A DNA stretch of 64,000 bases from Thiothrix nivea DSM 5205 (lineage in GTDB: Bacteria; Pseudomonadota; Gammaproteobacteria; Thiotrichales; Thiotrichaceae), in the NCBI RefSeq assembly GCF_000260135.1, contig NZ_JH651384.1, positions 2,607,693-2,671,692 of the forward strand, given 5' to 3'. The notes beneath the pieces are model-generated. The model was given only the letters and a program-made list of their open reading frames with translations. It made no database searches and was not told the DNA's origin. Both the position numbers and the translations under genes were made by a program. Shown piece after piece: positions 43,327 to 52,500 of this stretch (within the stretch, counting starts at the first letter, position 1; each line of letters begins with the position of its first letter).

Positions 43327-44444
43327 GCACCGTGCCCTGAATTCTGCCAGTTTTGCCTGGTGGCGTTGGCGGATCACCCCGGTTGCGGTTCCCGGCGTGC
43401 CGTCTGCTTCCCGCCAAGCGTCAATGTCGGCCTGTAACGTACCCAACCAAGCCAGCGTGAAGTGGCCGAATGCCCGGCCATCCTGGTCCAGCGATTCCGC
43501 CAGCCCGCGGGCCTTACGGATCAGGTGCGCCCAGCAGCGCAGCCGTTTGGGGTGATGGCGGTAGGCGGTATAGCCATCGCTCATCAGCCAGCCGCCAAAG
43601 TGTCCGCCAATCACGTTGTCCAGCATCTCGATGGTGCGTTGCCCCACGTAAAAGCAGACGCTGAGAGTGGTGACAAACGTCCACAACCACAGGGCTTCGC
43701 CGCGCTCCTTCCAGGAGGTTTCATCCACATACAGTACCCCGCCATTGGCAGTGGCTTCCGCCAGCAGGTCTTCCACCAGGGCGTCTTCCAGGGGGATCGC
43801 GCTGGCGGCGGCTTCCTCGAAGCATTGCTGCAACACCCCGGTGCTCAGGGGGATGCCCAACACCTCCCGCAACAGTTCCTGCGTCAGCCGCAGCGACAAG
43901 CGCGAACGTAGCCGCAGGTGGACAATCAGCGCCGCCAGGTTGGCTCCGATCAGCCGCCATTCGCCCACTTCAACCCCAGGGTACAAACACGGGTCGGGGA
44001 CTGCCCGGTGCGGGACATGGCGGCTACCGTGGCCGCAAGTGCAGGTGTTTTCGTACAGGTGATGGCGGGTGGTGATGACCGTCAGGCCGGGCTGTTCGGC
44101 GCTGCCAAAACGGATGTCCACACTGTCGTAGGCGCTGTAAACCCGGCAAGTGGCAGCCTCCAGTGGCCTGCCGCAGGCTTCGCAGTGGCTGGGGCAATGG
44201 TGTTCATCGGCATCCACCGGTGGATGCCAAACCCGCCCGTAACCCGGCGCTCCCGGCTGTTTGCCAGCCTTGCGTTTGGCCTTTGCCGCTGGCTTTGTGC
44301 TTGCCATGATTGCCGGGGACAGCCCCTCGTCTATCCTGGCCGTCGGTGCTTGGGGTTCAGGTTGTGCAGTGGCTGACGGTGGGCCTTCCCATGGGAAACG
44401 ACTGCTGGGCGGACGGGATGAGTTGCTGGGATTCTGGTTGAGCT

Positions 44445-44452
44445 GTTCCCGC
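44445..44452. repeat. Left copy of 8-bp IS66 target-site duplication
   Basis: GTTCCCGC immediately left of the IS66 terminal repeat, identical to 46938-46945 on the other side. Eight bp is the usual IS66-family duplication length. Confidence 0.95.
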
Positions 44453-44472
44453 GTAAGCGCCGTTAAATCGCC

Positions 44473-46098
44473 CTACTTGCCCTTGTCAAAAAAAGGGACT
44501 TTTTTCGCACATTTCTCCAGCGGCACATTCCATGGCAGGAGGGCCTCCCATTTTTCCAGGGTGTCGGCCTGGGCGATATGCTCCAGCAGATAGCGGATAT
44601 AGGCATACGGTTCGAGGCCGTTGGCCTTGGCGGTTTCAATCAGGGAATAACAGGCGGCGCTGGCGCGCGCGCCATGCGGGGTGTCGGCAAACAGCCAGGC
44701 TTTGCGGCCCACGGCAAAGGGACGGATGGCGTTCTCCGCCAGCACATTGCTGATATGCAGGTCGCCGCGTTGGCAGTAGCCACTCAGGTATTCCCACTGG
44801 TTGAGGCAGTATTCCATCGCCTTGCGGGTGAGGCCGCCTTTCATCACCTTGCCGACCTGCGTTTCCAGCCAGGTTTTCAGTTCGTTGAGCAGGGGCACGC
44901 TCAACTGCTGGCGCAGGCGGTATTTCTCCGCCGTGTCCAGGCCCTTGATGTTGTCCTCGATGCGGTAGAGCCTGCGGATCATGCCCAGGGCAATATCCGC
45001 CAGGGTGGGTTTGCCACGGGCCTGTTTGCCGCCCGCCGCCTTGACGGCCTCCACGAACTTGCGGCGGGCATGGTCCCAGCAGCCAATGCGGGTGATGGCG
45101 TTGTTGCGGCACACGGCGGCGTAACCGGAATAGCCGTCGGCCTGGAAAATGCCGTGGAAGTCCATCAGTAGGCGTTCGGGGACGCTCCCCGCCCGGCTGG
45201 GGTCGTATTCAAACAAGACCGCCACCTGGTTCGGCGGGCCGCCCCGCACCACCCACATCCATTTGTCGGCCTGGGCGGTTTTGCCGTCCTCCTTCAGCAC
45301 CTGGATGCGGGTTTCATCGCCTTGCAGGTAAGCGCCGCTGTTCTGGGTTTCGCGCAGCAGGTTGAGCAGGGGTTTGAAGCTGTCCTCCAGACGGATGATC
45401 CAGTGGGCCATGCTGCTGCGGCTGAGTTCCGCGCCGTGGCGTTTGAAAATGCCCTCCAGGCGGTACAGGGGCAGGCCATCGGCGTATTTGGCGATGATGA
45501 CCTGCGTCAGCAGGTTGAGGCTGGCATGGCATTTGCCCAACGGATGGGGCGGACGGGCGGCGGCGACCAGCGTTGGCCCGCCATCTGCCGTTGCCGGGGC
45601 GGGATCCTGGCTGGCCCCGGCGGCAAACACGGCTTTTTCCTGCCAGTATTCCAGCACCACCAGTTGCGCCGGGATGTAGTCCAGCTCTTCCTTGACCTTG
45701 GTGAAAAACGTGCGGGTCGCCCCGGCTTTTTCCGCATCACCCAACAACAGCTCCACCCGTTGGCGCTTCAGCCCGGGCGGGAAGCCGCGCTGGCGTTGGC
45801 TGGGGCGGGGCCTGGCGGGTTCCGCCTCCGGCAGTCGTCCGGCGATGTCCTCCAGCGCGGTTGCCAACTCGGCTTCATCAAACAGGTCAATCTGGAAGGG
45901 GAGCTTTTCAGACTGGGCGCTAAACCGCTGTATTTTGGCCAGGCGCAGCATTTCTTCCAGGAGCTGGATATGGTGGTCACGCTGTTTCAGGACGGCGGCA
46001 AATTCCGCCTCTTGCTGCGCCAGCAACTGGCGCAGGCGGGCAGCGTCCAGGTCGCTATGGGATGTGGTTTTGGGGGCTGGCGGCGGTGCTAAATCCAT
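44473..46098 (-). CDS. tnpC: IS66 family transposase TnpC
   Basis: A 541-residue DDE transposase. N-terminal leucine-zipper-like coiled coil (ARLRQLLAQQEAEFAAVLKQ, HHIQLLEEMLRLAKIQRF), zinc-finger region, catalytic core with LQGDETRIQVLKED, FQADGYSGYAAVCR and the C-terminal VLAENAIRPFAVGRKAWLFA. Followed by the ARASAACYSLIETAKANGLE domain. Full length and without frameshifts, so the element may be active. Confidence 0.96.
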   Translation of the reverse strand: MDLAPPPAPKTTSHSDLDAARLRQLLAQQEAEFAAVLKQRDHHIQLLEEMLRLAKIQRFSAQSEKLPFQIDLFDEAELATALEDIAGRLPEAEPARPRPSQRQRGFPPGLKRQRVELLLGDAEKAGATRTFFTKVKEELDYIPAQLVVLEYWQEKAVFAAGASQDPAPATADGGPTLVAAARPPHPLGKCHASLNLLTQVIIAKYADGLPLYRLEGIFKRHGAELSRSSMAHWIIRLEDSFKPLLNLLRETQNSGAYLQGDETRIQVLKEDGKTAQADKWMWVVRGGPPNQVAVLFEYDPSRAGSVPERLLMDFHGIFQADGYSGYAAVCRNNAITRIGCWDHARRKFVEAVKAAGGKQARGKPTLADIALGMIRRLYRIEDNIKGLDTAEKYRLRQQLSVPLLNELKTWLETQVGKVMKGGLTRKAMEYCLNQWEYLSGYCQRGDLHISNVLAENAIRPFAVGRKAWLFADTPHGARASAACYSLIETAKANGLEPYAYIRYLLEHIAQADTLEKWEALLPWNVPLEKCAKKVPFFDKGK

Positions 46099-46133
46099 GG
46101 GTTAAATGATAACAAAATCATCAGGATAAGTCG

Positions 46134-46502
46134 CTAAAACAGCGCCCCGTAGCACAACTTTTTATGCCCTTTGAGCAGGCTGATGTCATAACCGTCCAGC
46201 AGCCAGTTGATCTGCTGGGCCGTCAGCGCCATCACCCCGCCATCCCCCGTTTGCGGCCAATGGAACTTCTCTTCCGCCAGGGCTTTGTAATACAGCACAA
46301 AGCCATTGTCTTCCCAATACAGGCATTTGATTTTCGTGCGCTGGCGGTTGGTGAAGGCGTACAGCGCCCCGGCAAACGGGTCGTGGCCCAATTCCTGCGC
46401 CACGATCGCCGCCAGCCCCTGGGCGGCCTTGCGGAAATCAATGGGCGGGCGGTAAAGGTAAATGTCCGGCATCTCCCCGGCGGGGCGGAAATAACGGGCC
46501 AT
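46134..46502 (-). CDS. tnpB: IS66 family accessory protein TnpB
   Basis: A 122-residue IS66 Orf2 protein (unrelated to the IS200/IS605 TnpB nuclease). Hallmarks: MPDIYLYRPPIDFRKAAQGL, DPFAGALYAFTNRQRTKIKC and LYWEDNGFVLYYKALAEEKF. Its ATG overlaps the tnpA stop (TAATG), which supports the start at 46502 over a longer frame inside tnpA. Confidence 0.95.
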   Translation of the reverse strand: MARYFRPAGEMPDIYLYRPPIDFRKAAQGLAAIVAQELGHDPFAGALYAFTNRQRTKIKCLYWEDNGFVLYYKALAEEKFHWPQTGDGGVMALTAQQINWLLDGYDISLLKGHKKLCYGALF

Positions 46503-46849
46503 TACAACTGCCCCAGCAACCGGCGCAGCAAGGCCACATTGCCGGGGTGGATATTCCTGATCACCAGGCCATTCGGCAGGGACAGCTCCAGGCCATCGCC
46601 CGTCCGGGCGTCTGTCCCCGGCTGCGCCGGGCGGACAGTCACGAAACCGGAAGGCTCTGGCAATACCGGGCGTTTGCCATCCCCGGGCGGCTTGCCCGCC
46701 GTACCGCATAATTTGCGCCGCCAGTAGACAAAGCCGTGGTAACTCAACTGTTCCTGTTCACAATACTGGACTCCGGAAAGGCCGGAGGACTGGAAGCGTT
46801 GGAGCTGGGCTTGCCAGTACGCCAGACGCCCATCTTGACCTGGATTCAT
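46502..46849 (-). CDS. tnpA: IS66 family accessory protein TnpA
   Basis: A 115-residue IS66 Orf1 protein. N-terminal helix-turn-helix-like region (WQAQLQRFQSSGLSGVQYCE, SYHGFVYWRRKL) and C-terminal LELSLPNGLVIRNIHPGNVA. First gene in the IS66 element, coupled to tnpB. Confidence 0.93.
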   Translation of the reverse strand: MNPGQDGRLAYWQAQLQRFQSSGLSGVQYCEQEQLSYHGFVYWRRKLCGTAGKPPGDGKRPVLPEPSGFVTVRPAQPGTDARTGDGLELSLPNGLVIRNIHPGNVALLRRLLGQL

Positions 46850-46937
46850 CGTGTTCTCCCATGCAATCTGTTGCTGATGGGCTGAGTGTCCGGGATTACG
46901 TGGGGCGCTGAAAGGAGGGGGATTTAGAAGCGCTTAC

Positions 46938-46945
46938 GTTCCCGC
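46938..46945. repeat. Right copy of 8-bp IS66 target-site duplication
   Basis: GTTCCCGC directly after the right terminal repeat. Identical to the left copy at 44445-44452. Confidence 0.95.
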
Positions 46946-47064
46946 GCTTCCTTCAGGTCGTGCAGCAACTTCGTCGACAGGTGCAGCAGTTCCTCCGGCG
47001 TGAGCTTGGCAAGGTACTGGCTGTTAAGCTGTTTGAGGCTGTGGTCTTTCAGTTGCTGGGGCAT

Positions 47065-47215
47065 CGCCGCAGTGTCGCAGATTTAGAAGATATTGGTAAG
47101 GGGGGAGTGATCAACTACAATCCAACAAGCACTCTCCAACAAGCACTCTCTCTTCCTCCTCCCCCTGGCAAGGGGGAGGCCGGGTGGGGGTCATCTTCAG
47201 ATTGAGGAAAAACGT
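47065..47215. other. Gap between old transposase start and the AAA gene
   Basis: Holds the outer end of the older IS (AGATTTAGAAG, like the IS66 terminal repeat core), a short direct repeat CCAACAAGCACTCT (twice within 47122-47150), half of a palindromic element (47155-47192), and the GAGG ribosome-binding site (47204-47207) of the AAA gene. Confidence 0.6.
47155..47192. repeat. Half of a palindromic element
   Basis: Contains only the right hairpin (CCTCCCCCT/AGGGGGAGG around GGCA) and right end GGGGGTC of the TTGCCAGG-type element. The left half is absent, suggesting loss during rearrangement beside the older IS. Confidence 0.85.
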
Positions 47216-48316
47216 ATGTTGACATACCCAATTAAAATCGAAGGGCTCAAAGGCGTAGGCAGCGTCGAGTTAAACCTACAGGAAAACCAGCGAGTTTATA
47301 CCCTGATAGGTGCTAATGGTGTAGGCAAAACCAAGACACTCGAAGCGTTGTTTCAGGTTTTATTAGCAACCAATGAAGCGTTCGCTAACTATCAAACAGG
47401 TTGGGGAATAGCTTTATGTTTCCGTGAAATTCAGCATATACCTTTACCCACATCACTAACGGCAAATGGAATACGTGATCAGCTAACGGCACAATTTCCC
47501 TCACATCATCTGCCAATAGTATTTCTTGCTTCGCAGAACCGGGGATTTATCCAACACGACAACAAACCAGCTAAAGCTATCGGTACATTGGAACAACGCC
47601 GTAATGCCTATTTCCAACGTTTGATTCAAGGCATGAACAACAACTTCACCAGCCTGAATATGGATACGGGCATTGAAGAATGGTTTGTCACCCTAGCCCA
47701 ATCTGCTAACCCTTACCAAAAGCAGGAAGATAACCGCGACATCGAAATTCGTGTAGTGCTGGAGTTGCTAAACAAAATCGACAGCCGTATCGACCCAAAA
47801 TACATGCAAATCAGCGGTGATGGTCGGGTCAATCTGAAAATTGATGGTCAGCCGCGTGAGCTGTCCCACCTGAGCACTGGTTTTGCTTCCATCCTGAAAA
47901 TGCTACAGGCGATTGTGTCCGGTTATGGCTATTTCACCAATGAAACCCGCTTGCAACAGGTGAAGGGTATCGTGCTGATTGATGAAATCGAAAGCCACCT
48001 GCATCTGTCTTGGCAAGCAAAGATCATCCCCTTGCTCAAACATTTATTCCCGAATACCACCTTTTATATCACCACCCATTCTTCTATCGTGCTGTCACAA
48101 CTCAAGGCGGGTGAGGCCTACCGCCTGCAACGCGCTACCGATGGCGTGGTACGTACCCAAGCGATTACTTCACCCAGCACCACCTCGTTGATTGATGTGC
48201 TGCAAGAAGCCTTTGATATTGATTTGAATCGTCTGAAACTGGACAGCCTCGTTCCCGCTGATCAGCAACAAGCGAAACAACAGTTGCTCAACCTGATCAA
48301 TGGACAGGGGGTGTAA
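47216..48316 (+). CDS. AAA family (ABC/SMC-like) ATPase
   Basis: A 366-residue single-chain ATPase of the AAA_15/AAA_21 (OLD/RecF-like) type. Walker A IGANGVGKTKTLEAL (Gly32-Thr39), a Q-loop/insert domain, signature-like LSHLSTGFASILKMLQAI, Walker B GIVLIDEIESHLHLSW (Asp256, Glu257) and H-loop FYITTHSSIVLSQL. Its stop overlaps the start of a PIN nuclease gene (TAATG), so the two are translated together. ATPases of this type drive many defence effectors (Septu, retrons, Gabija, anticodon nucleases). This role is inferred from the restriction locus. Confidence 0.85.
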   Translation: MLTYPIKIEGLKGVGSVELNLQENQRVYTLIGANGVGKTKTLEALFQVLLATNEAFANYQTGWGIALCFREIQHIPLPTSLTANGIRDQLTAQFPSHHLPIVFLASQNRGFIQHDNKPAKAIGTLEQRRNAYFQRLIQGMNNNFTSLNMDTGIEEWFVTLAQSANPYQKQEDNRDIEIRVVLELLNKIDSRIDPKYMQISGDGRVNLKIDGQPRELSHLSTGFASILKMLQAIVSGYGYFTNETRLQQVKGIVLIDEIESHLHLSWQAKIIPLLKHLFPNTTFYITTHSSIVLSQLKAGEAYRLQRATDGVVRTQAITSPSTTSLIDVLQEAFDIDLNRLKLDSLVPADQQQAKQQLLNLINGQGV

Positions 48317-48771
48317 TGACAATGCGTAAGGTTTTATTAGACGCAAACTTATTGATCGCCGCCTTGGATGACGGTAGCACAACTTCCGAAGCCGAACGTG
48401 CCAAAGCCAAACAAACCTTGGCAGCCTTATTGAGCAATGCGGAGGTGACGCTGATTATCACCCCATTGATTCGCTACGAAGTGCTGCGCGGCATTGGCTG
48501 GCAAGATCAGGTACGTTTTGCCCAGTTGAAACAATCACTGGATGGTTTGACCGAACTGGATGTCAACCGCCATGTCTCCGAATTGGCAGCCAACTTATTC
48601 CGCTTTGACCGTGCAGAGATTCCAGACCAGCAACGCAATATTGAAAAGCGCAAGTTTGATGTGTTCCACCTTGCCAGTGCCAAGTGCCATGATTTGGAAC
48701 TGGCATCACAAGATTCAGATATTGCGGGGTTGGAAGGGTTGCATGAGCGTTATACGCAGGCAATCTCATGA
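48316..48771 (+). CDS. PIN domain nuclease paired with the AAA ATPase
   Basis: A 151-residue PIN-fold protein. The acidic residues expected of the RNase site are present: Asp9 (VLLDANLLIAAL), Glu55 (PLIRYEVLRG), Asp115 (KRKFDVFHLASA) and Asp133/Asp135 (ASQDSDIAG). It looks like VapC but has no antitoxin gene beside it; the partner is the AAA ATPase upstream, with a 1-nt overlap. Inference: an RNA-cutting effector held in check or triggered by the ATPase. Confidence 0.85.
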   Translation: MTMRKVLLDANLLIAALDDGSTTSEAERAKAKQTLAALLSNAEVTLIITPLIRYEVLRGIGWQDQVRFAQLKQSLDGLTELDVNRHVSELAANLFRFDRAEIPDQQRNIEKRKFDVFHLASAKCHDLELASQDSDIAGLEGLHERYTQAIS

Positions 48772-48817
48772 AACGATTACGAACTCAGCAAGCCACATCT
48801 TCTTTAGTGAGCCAGTC

Positions 48818-49597
48818 ATGCTAATCTTCAACTGTACCAAAGCCGCCACCGAGTTTTTCCCCGCCACCTGCAAAGGCGTGAAGCAATCGCCCGTGTATGC
48901 GCCCAACCAGGACATCACCACCGCTAGCCAACGTATACAACATACTGATGGCAGTCAGACGTTACTGTTCCAGTGGGTACTGCACGCCATCACGCTCAAG
49001 CGCAAACATTGCCTGATAGCGATGGAGGTCAACACCCGTTTCAGCGTCATCCTCACCGCCATGCCTAAAGGCAATCCCGATGCGTTCATTGACCGCTTCA
49101 AACCCCGTCTGCTGGATCAATTATTCGGGTTTGCATTGCAATCTGGCATCTTGAAGGAAGAACAGTTCGCCATGTTCATTAACGAATTCATGGCGCAAAC
49201 TGCTGATATTTTCTTGTGTCAACGTTCCGATCGCAGCGTACAAGCTCATATCAACGATGTGGTTTCGCAGTTCACCGAAACCGTGAATGCCAGCGGATAC
49301 GTGCCGGATAACGAAGGCGAAATGCTGCATTTCAGCAGTTACATCAACCGTACATTGCGTAAAACCAAGCAAAGCAGGGACTATACCCAGCCAGATGAGC
49401 AAATGCTGTTGTTCTGGCTACAGCAATTTTGCGGTTTCACACCAGAACAGGCGGCGAGCATCAAGCAACATTTTGCTGACCTACACCGTCGCAGTTTTAG
49501 CGCATGGAATGACATACCCGATGATGTGAAGCCGCCGCCATACACGGATAAAATTGTGATATTGGAAGACTTCAAGGCACAAAAAGGGAATAAATAA
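48818..49597 (+). CDS. DUF6933-like protein of the island
   Basis: A 259-residue protein starting MLIFNCTKAATEFFPAT. I chose this ATG because the longer frame overlaps the PIN gene. The segment LLFQWVLHAITLKRKHCLIA with the next VNTRFSVILTAM is, as I recall, the DUF6933 signature. The remaining C-terminal part (residues 100-259) is mostly helical, with no motif that I know. Function unknown. The stop overlaps the hsdR start (ATAATG), so it is part of the same operon. Confidence 0.7.
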   Translation: MLIFNCTKAATEFFPATCKGVKQSPVYAPNQDITTASQRIQHTDGSQTLLFQWVLHAITLKRKHCLIAMEVNTRFSVILTAMPKGNPDAFIDRFKPRLLDQLFGFALQSGILKEEQFAMFINEFMAQTADIFLCQRSDRSVQAHINDVVSQFTETVNASGYVPDNEGEMLHFSSYINRTLRKTKQSRDYTQPDEQMLLFWLQQFCGFTPEQAASIKQHFADLHRRSFSAWNDIPDDVKPPPYTDKIVILEDFKAQKGNK

Positions 49598-52500
49598 TGC
49601 CAGCCTTGCCACGCTTCCAAGAAGAATACAGCGCCAAACTCCCCGCATTGGCACTGTTGAGCCAATTGGGGTGGTCATTCCTCTCCCCGCAACAGGCCGT
49701 GATTGCCCGCCACGGCCATTACGATCAGGTGGTGTTGCGCGACATCTTGCGCAGCGAATTGCAAAAACGCCGTTTTACCTTCGCGGGTCGTGAATATGCC
49801 CTGTCGAGCCACGCGCTGGATAACCTGATTGCTGAAGTGTGCAGCCCCGCCCTCAACGAAGGTTTGCTGTCTGCCAACGAAAAGCTCTACAACCACCTGC
49901 TGTACGGCATTTCCATCACCGAATTTGTTGACGGCAAAAAAGCCAACCCGACCATTGCCCTGATCGACTGGCATAACCCCGCCAACAACCATTTCAGCTT
50001 TACCGAAGAATTTAGTATTACCCGCGCGGGCGGTGTCGATACACGCCGCCCTGACATCGTGTGTTTCGTCAATGGCATCCCGTTGGTAGTCATCGAAGCC
50101 AAACGCCCCAATGGTCACGCGAACAAAGCTCCCACCATCGACGAAGGCATTTCACAAAGTCTGCGCAATCAACGCCCCGACGAAATCCCGCACCTGTTCG
50201 CTTACAGCCAATTATTGCTCTCCATCAATGGTGCTGAAGGCCGTTACGCAACCTGTGCCACCCCCAGTAAATTCTGGTCAGCATGGCGCGAGGAAGACAT
50301 CAGCCCTGCGGAAATGCACGCCATCAAAAACCGCCCGCTGACCGCACTACAAACCGAAATCCTGTTTGCCCACCGCACAGCCCAAGATTGGGCGTGGTAT
50401 CAGGCTTGGAGTACCGCTGAATTGGCAGTGACAGGGCAAGATCATTTGCTGATTAGCCTGTTACAACCACAACGCTTATTGGAAATGGTGCGGTTTTACA
50501 CCTTGTTCGATAAAAAGGTTGGCAAAATTGTTGCGCGTTATCAGCAGGTGTTTGCGATAAAACGGCTGATCGAGCGGTTGACGGGGAAAGACCCCCTCCC
50601 TGACTCCCCCTTGCCAGGGGGAGGAGATAAGAACATGGTGCGGGATTCTTGCTCCCTCCCCTGGCAAGGGGAGGGTTGGGGTGGGGTCTCTTCACGCGGC
50701 GGCGTGATCTGGCACACCACCGGCTCAGGCAAATCCTTCACAATGGTTTTCCTCAGCAAAGCCCTGATCCTGCACGACTCCCTCAAACACTGCCGTATTT
50801 TGGTTGTCACCGACAGGGTAGATTTAGAAAGTCAACTCAGTAAAACCTTCCTCTCCGGCGGCGAGTTAGCTAGCAAAAAAGACAAAGAAGCGGCAATGGC
50901 AACCTCCGGCAAACGCCTTGCCGAACAGATTGGTAAAGGCACGGAACGCATCCTATTTTCCCTGATCCAGAAGTTTAACAGTGCCACCAAACTGCCCGAA
51001 TGCCGCAATGCCAGCCCGAATATGATTGTGCTGATCGACGCAGGTCATCGTAGCCAAGGCGGTGAAAACCACATCCGCATGAAACAGGCATTGCCCAAAG
51101 CCGCGTTTGTGGCGTTTACAGGCACGCCTTTGCTGAAAGACGACAAGACCGAAGGCAAATTCGGTAAGATCATTCACGCCTACACCATGCAACGCGCCGT
51201 GGATGATCAGACCGTTACACCGCTATTGTACGAAGAGCGCATCCCCGATTTAGATGTCAATGAACGCGCCATTGATAGCTGGTTTGAACGCATTACCGAA
51301 GGCTTGACCGCTGAACAAAAGACCGACCTGAAACGCAAGTTTGCCCGCAAAGGTGAAATCTACAGCGTGGATGACCGCATCCGCCTGATTGCGCTCGACA
51401 TTGCCAACCACTTCGTGAAAAACATCGACGACGGTTTGAAAGGGCAACTGGCGTGCGACAGCAAAGCCTCCGCCATCAAGTACAAACAATACCTTGACGA
51501 AGCTGGGTTGTTTGGATCCGCCGTGGTCATGAGTCCGCCTGACACCCGCGAAGGCAATACCGATGTGGATGAAGAAGCACTGCCCGCTGTAGCCGCGTGG
51601 TGGAAAACCAACGTTGGCACGCAAGACGAAGCCGCCTATACCAAAGCCATTATTGAGCGTTTCGACAAAGACGAGGCGTTGAAGCTGTTGATTGTGGTCG
51701 ACAAGCTGCTGACGGGTTTCGACGAACCGAAAAATACGGTGCTGTATATCGACAAACCCTTAAAGCAACACAACTTGATTCAAGCGATTGCGCGGGTCAA
51801 CCGTTTGCACCCGCTGAAAAAGTTTGGCTTGCTGATCGACTATCGCGGCATTCTGGCGGAACTCGATACCACCCTTCAAAAATATCAGGATTTAGCAGCG
51901 CGTACCCAAGGCGGTTACGACATCAATGATATTGCGGGTTTGTATAGCCAGATGAGTACCGAATACAAACGCTTGCCACAACTTTACAAAACCTTGTGGG
52001 CGATTTTTGCTGGGGTTAAGAATAAGCACGATATTGAGCAATTGCGGCAGGTGCTTGTGCCGAAGATGGTTTATGTTGGGGGAGACCCCACCCCAACCCT
52101 CCCCTTGCCAGGGGAGGGGGCAAGAAACGCAGACTCCTCTCTTCACTCCTCCCCCTGGAAAGGGGGAGGTTGGGAGGGGGTCAACTCTTCGCAAGAATTA
52201 GTCGATGCCAACCTGAAAACCCGCGAAGACTTCTACGAAGCCCTGACCGCCTTCGCCAGTTGCCTGAAAGTTGCGTTGCAATCTGCCACCTTCTTTGCCG
52301 ATACCAGTTTCAGCGATACTGACCGCCGCCATTACAAGGAAACCCTCAAGCAGTTTTCCAGCCTGCGTCAATTGGCAAAACAGGACGCAGGCGAAACCAT
52401 CCAGTACGACCAATATGTCGCGCAGGTAAAAAAGCTGCTGGACAAGCATGTGGTCGGCGTTGACATCAAAGATGCGCAAGGTGTTTACGAAGTGAATAAA

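Larger units (their letters stand above)
44453..46937 (-). mobile_element. Complete IS66 family element (2,485 bp)
   Basis: Terminal inverted repeats begin GTAAGCGC on the left (44453) and, read inward from 46937, GTAAGCGCTTCTAAATC on the right. About 20 of 25 terminal bases match (shared GTAAGCGC, TAAATC, CCCT). It carries tnpA, tnpB and tnpC in the normal order on the minus strand, all intact. Perfect 8-bp flanking duplications show a single clean and probably recent insertion. Confidence 0.96.
42994..47064 (-). pseudogene. IS66-type transposase gene interrupted by another IS66 element
   Basis: Two exons on the minus strand: 47064-46938 and 44444-42994. Removing the 2,485-bp IS66 copy and one 8-bp target duplication restores one frame. 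It starts MPQQLKDHSLKQLNSQYLAK, passes EAREQLNQNPSNSSRPPSS (a typical IS66 TnpC N-terminus) and continues through a zinc-binding CPSHCEACGRPLE, DDE-region VLYVDETSWKERG and MSDGYTAYRHHPKRL, to NNEAERALRHWVILRK. About 500 residues in all. Read alone, the downstream part (from ATG 44307) lacks its N-terminus. The outer ends of this older element could not be fixed. Confidence 0.88.

Noticed and set aside
44305-44475. Read-through fusion of the two transposases across a TAG stop
   Set aside because: They are in the same frame, but the terminal repeats and 8-bp target duplications show a chance result of IS insertion.
46134-46709. 191-codon version of TnpB
   Set aside because: The extra N-terminal part overlaps tnpA in another frame and is not IS66 TnpB-like; the start at 46502 gives the usual length.
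40014-52182. CRISPR array or phage attachment repeats
   Set aside because: Copies are scattered over kilobases, not regularly spaced, and are inverted-repeat elements without spacers.
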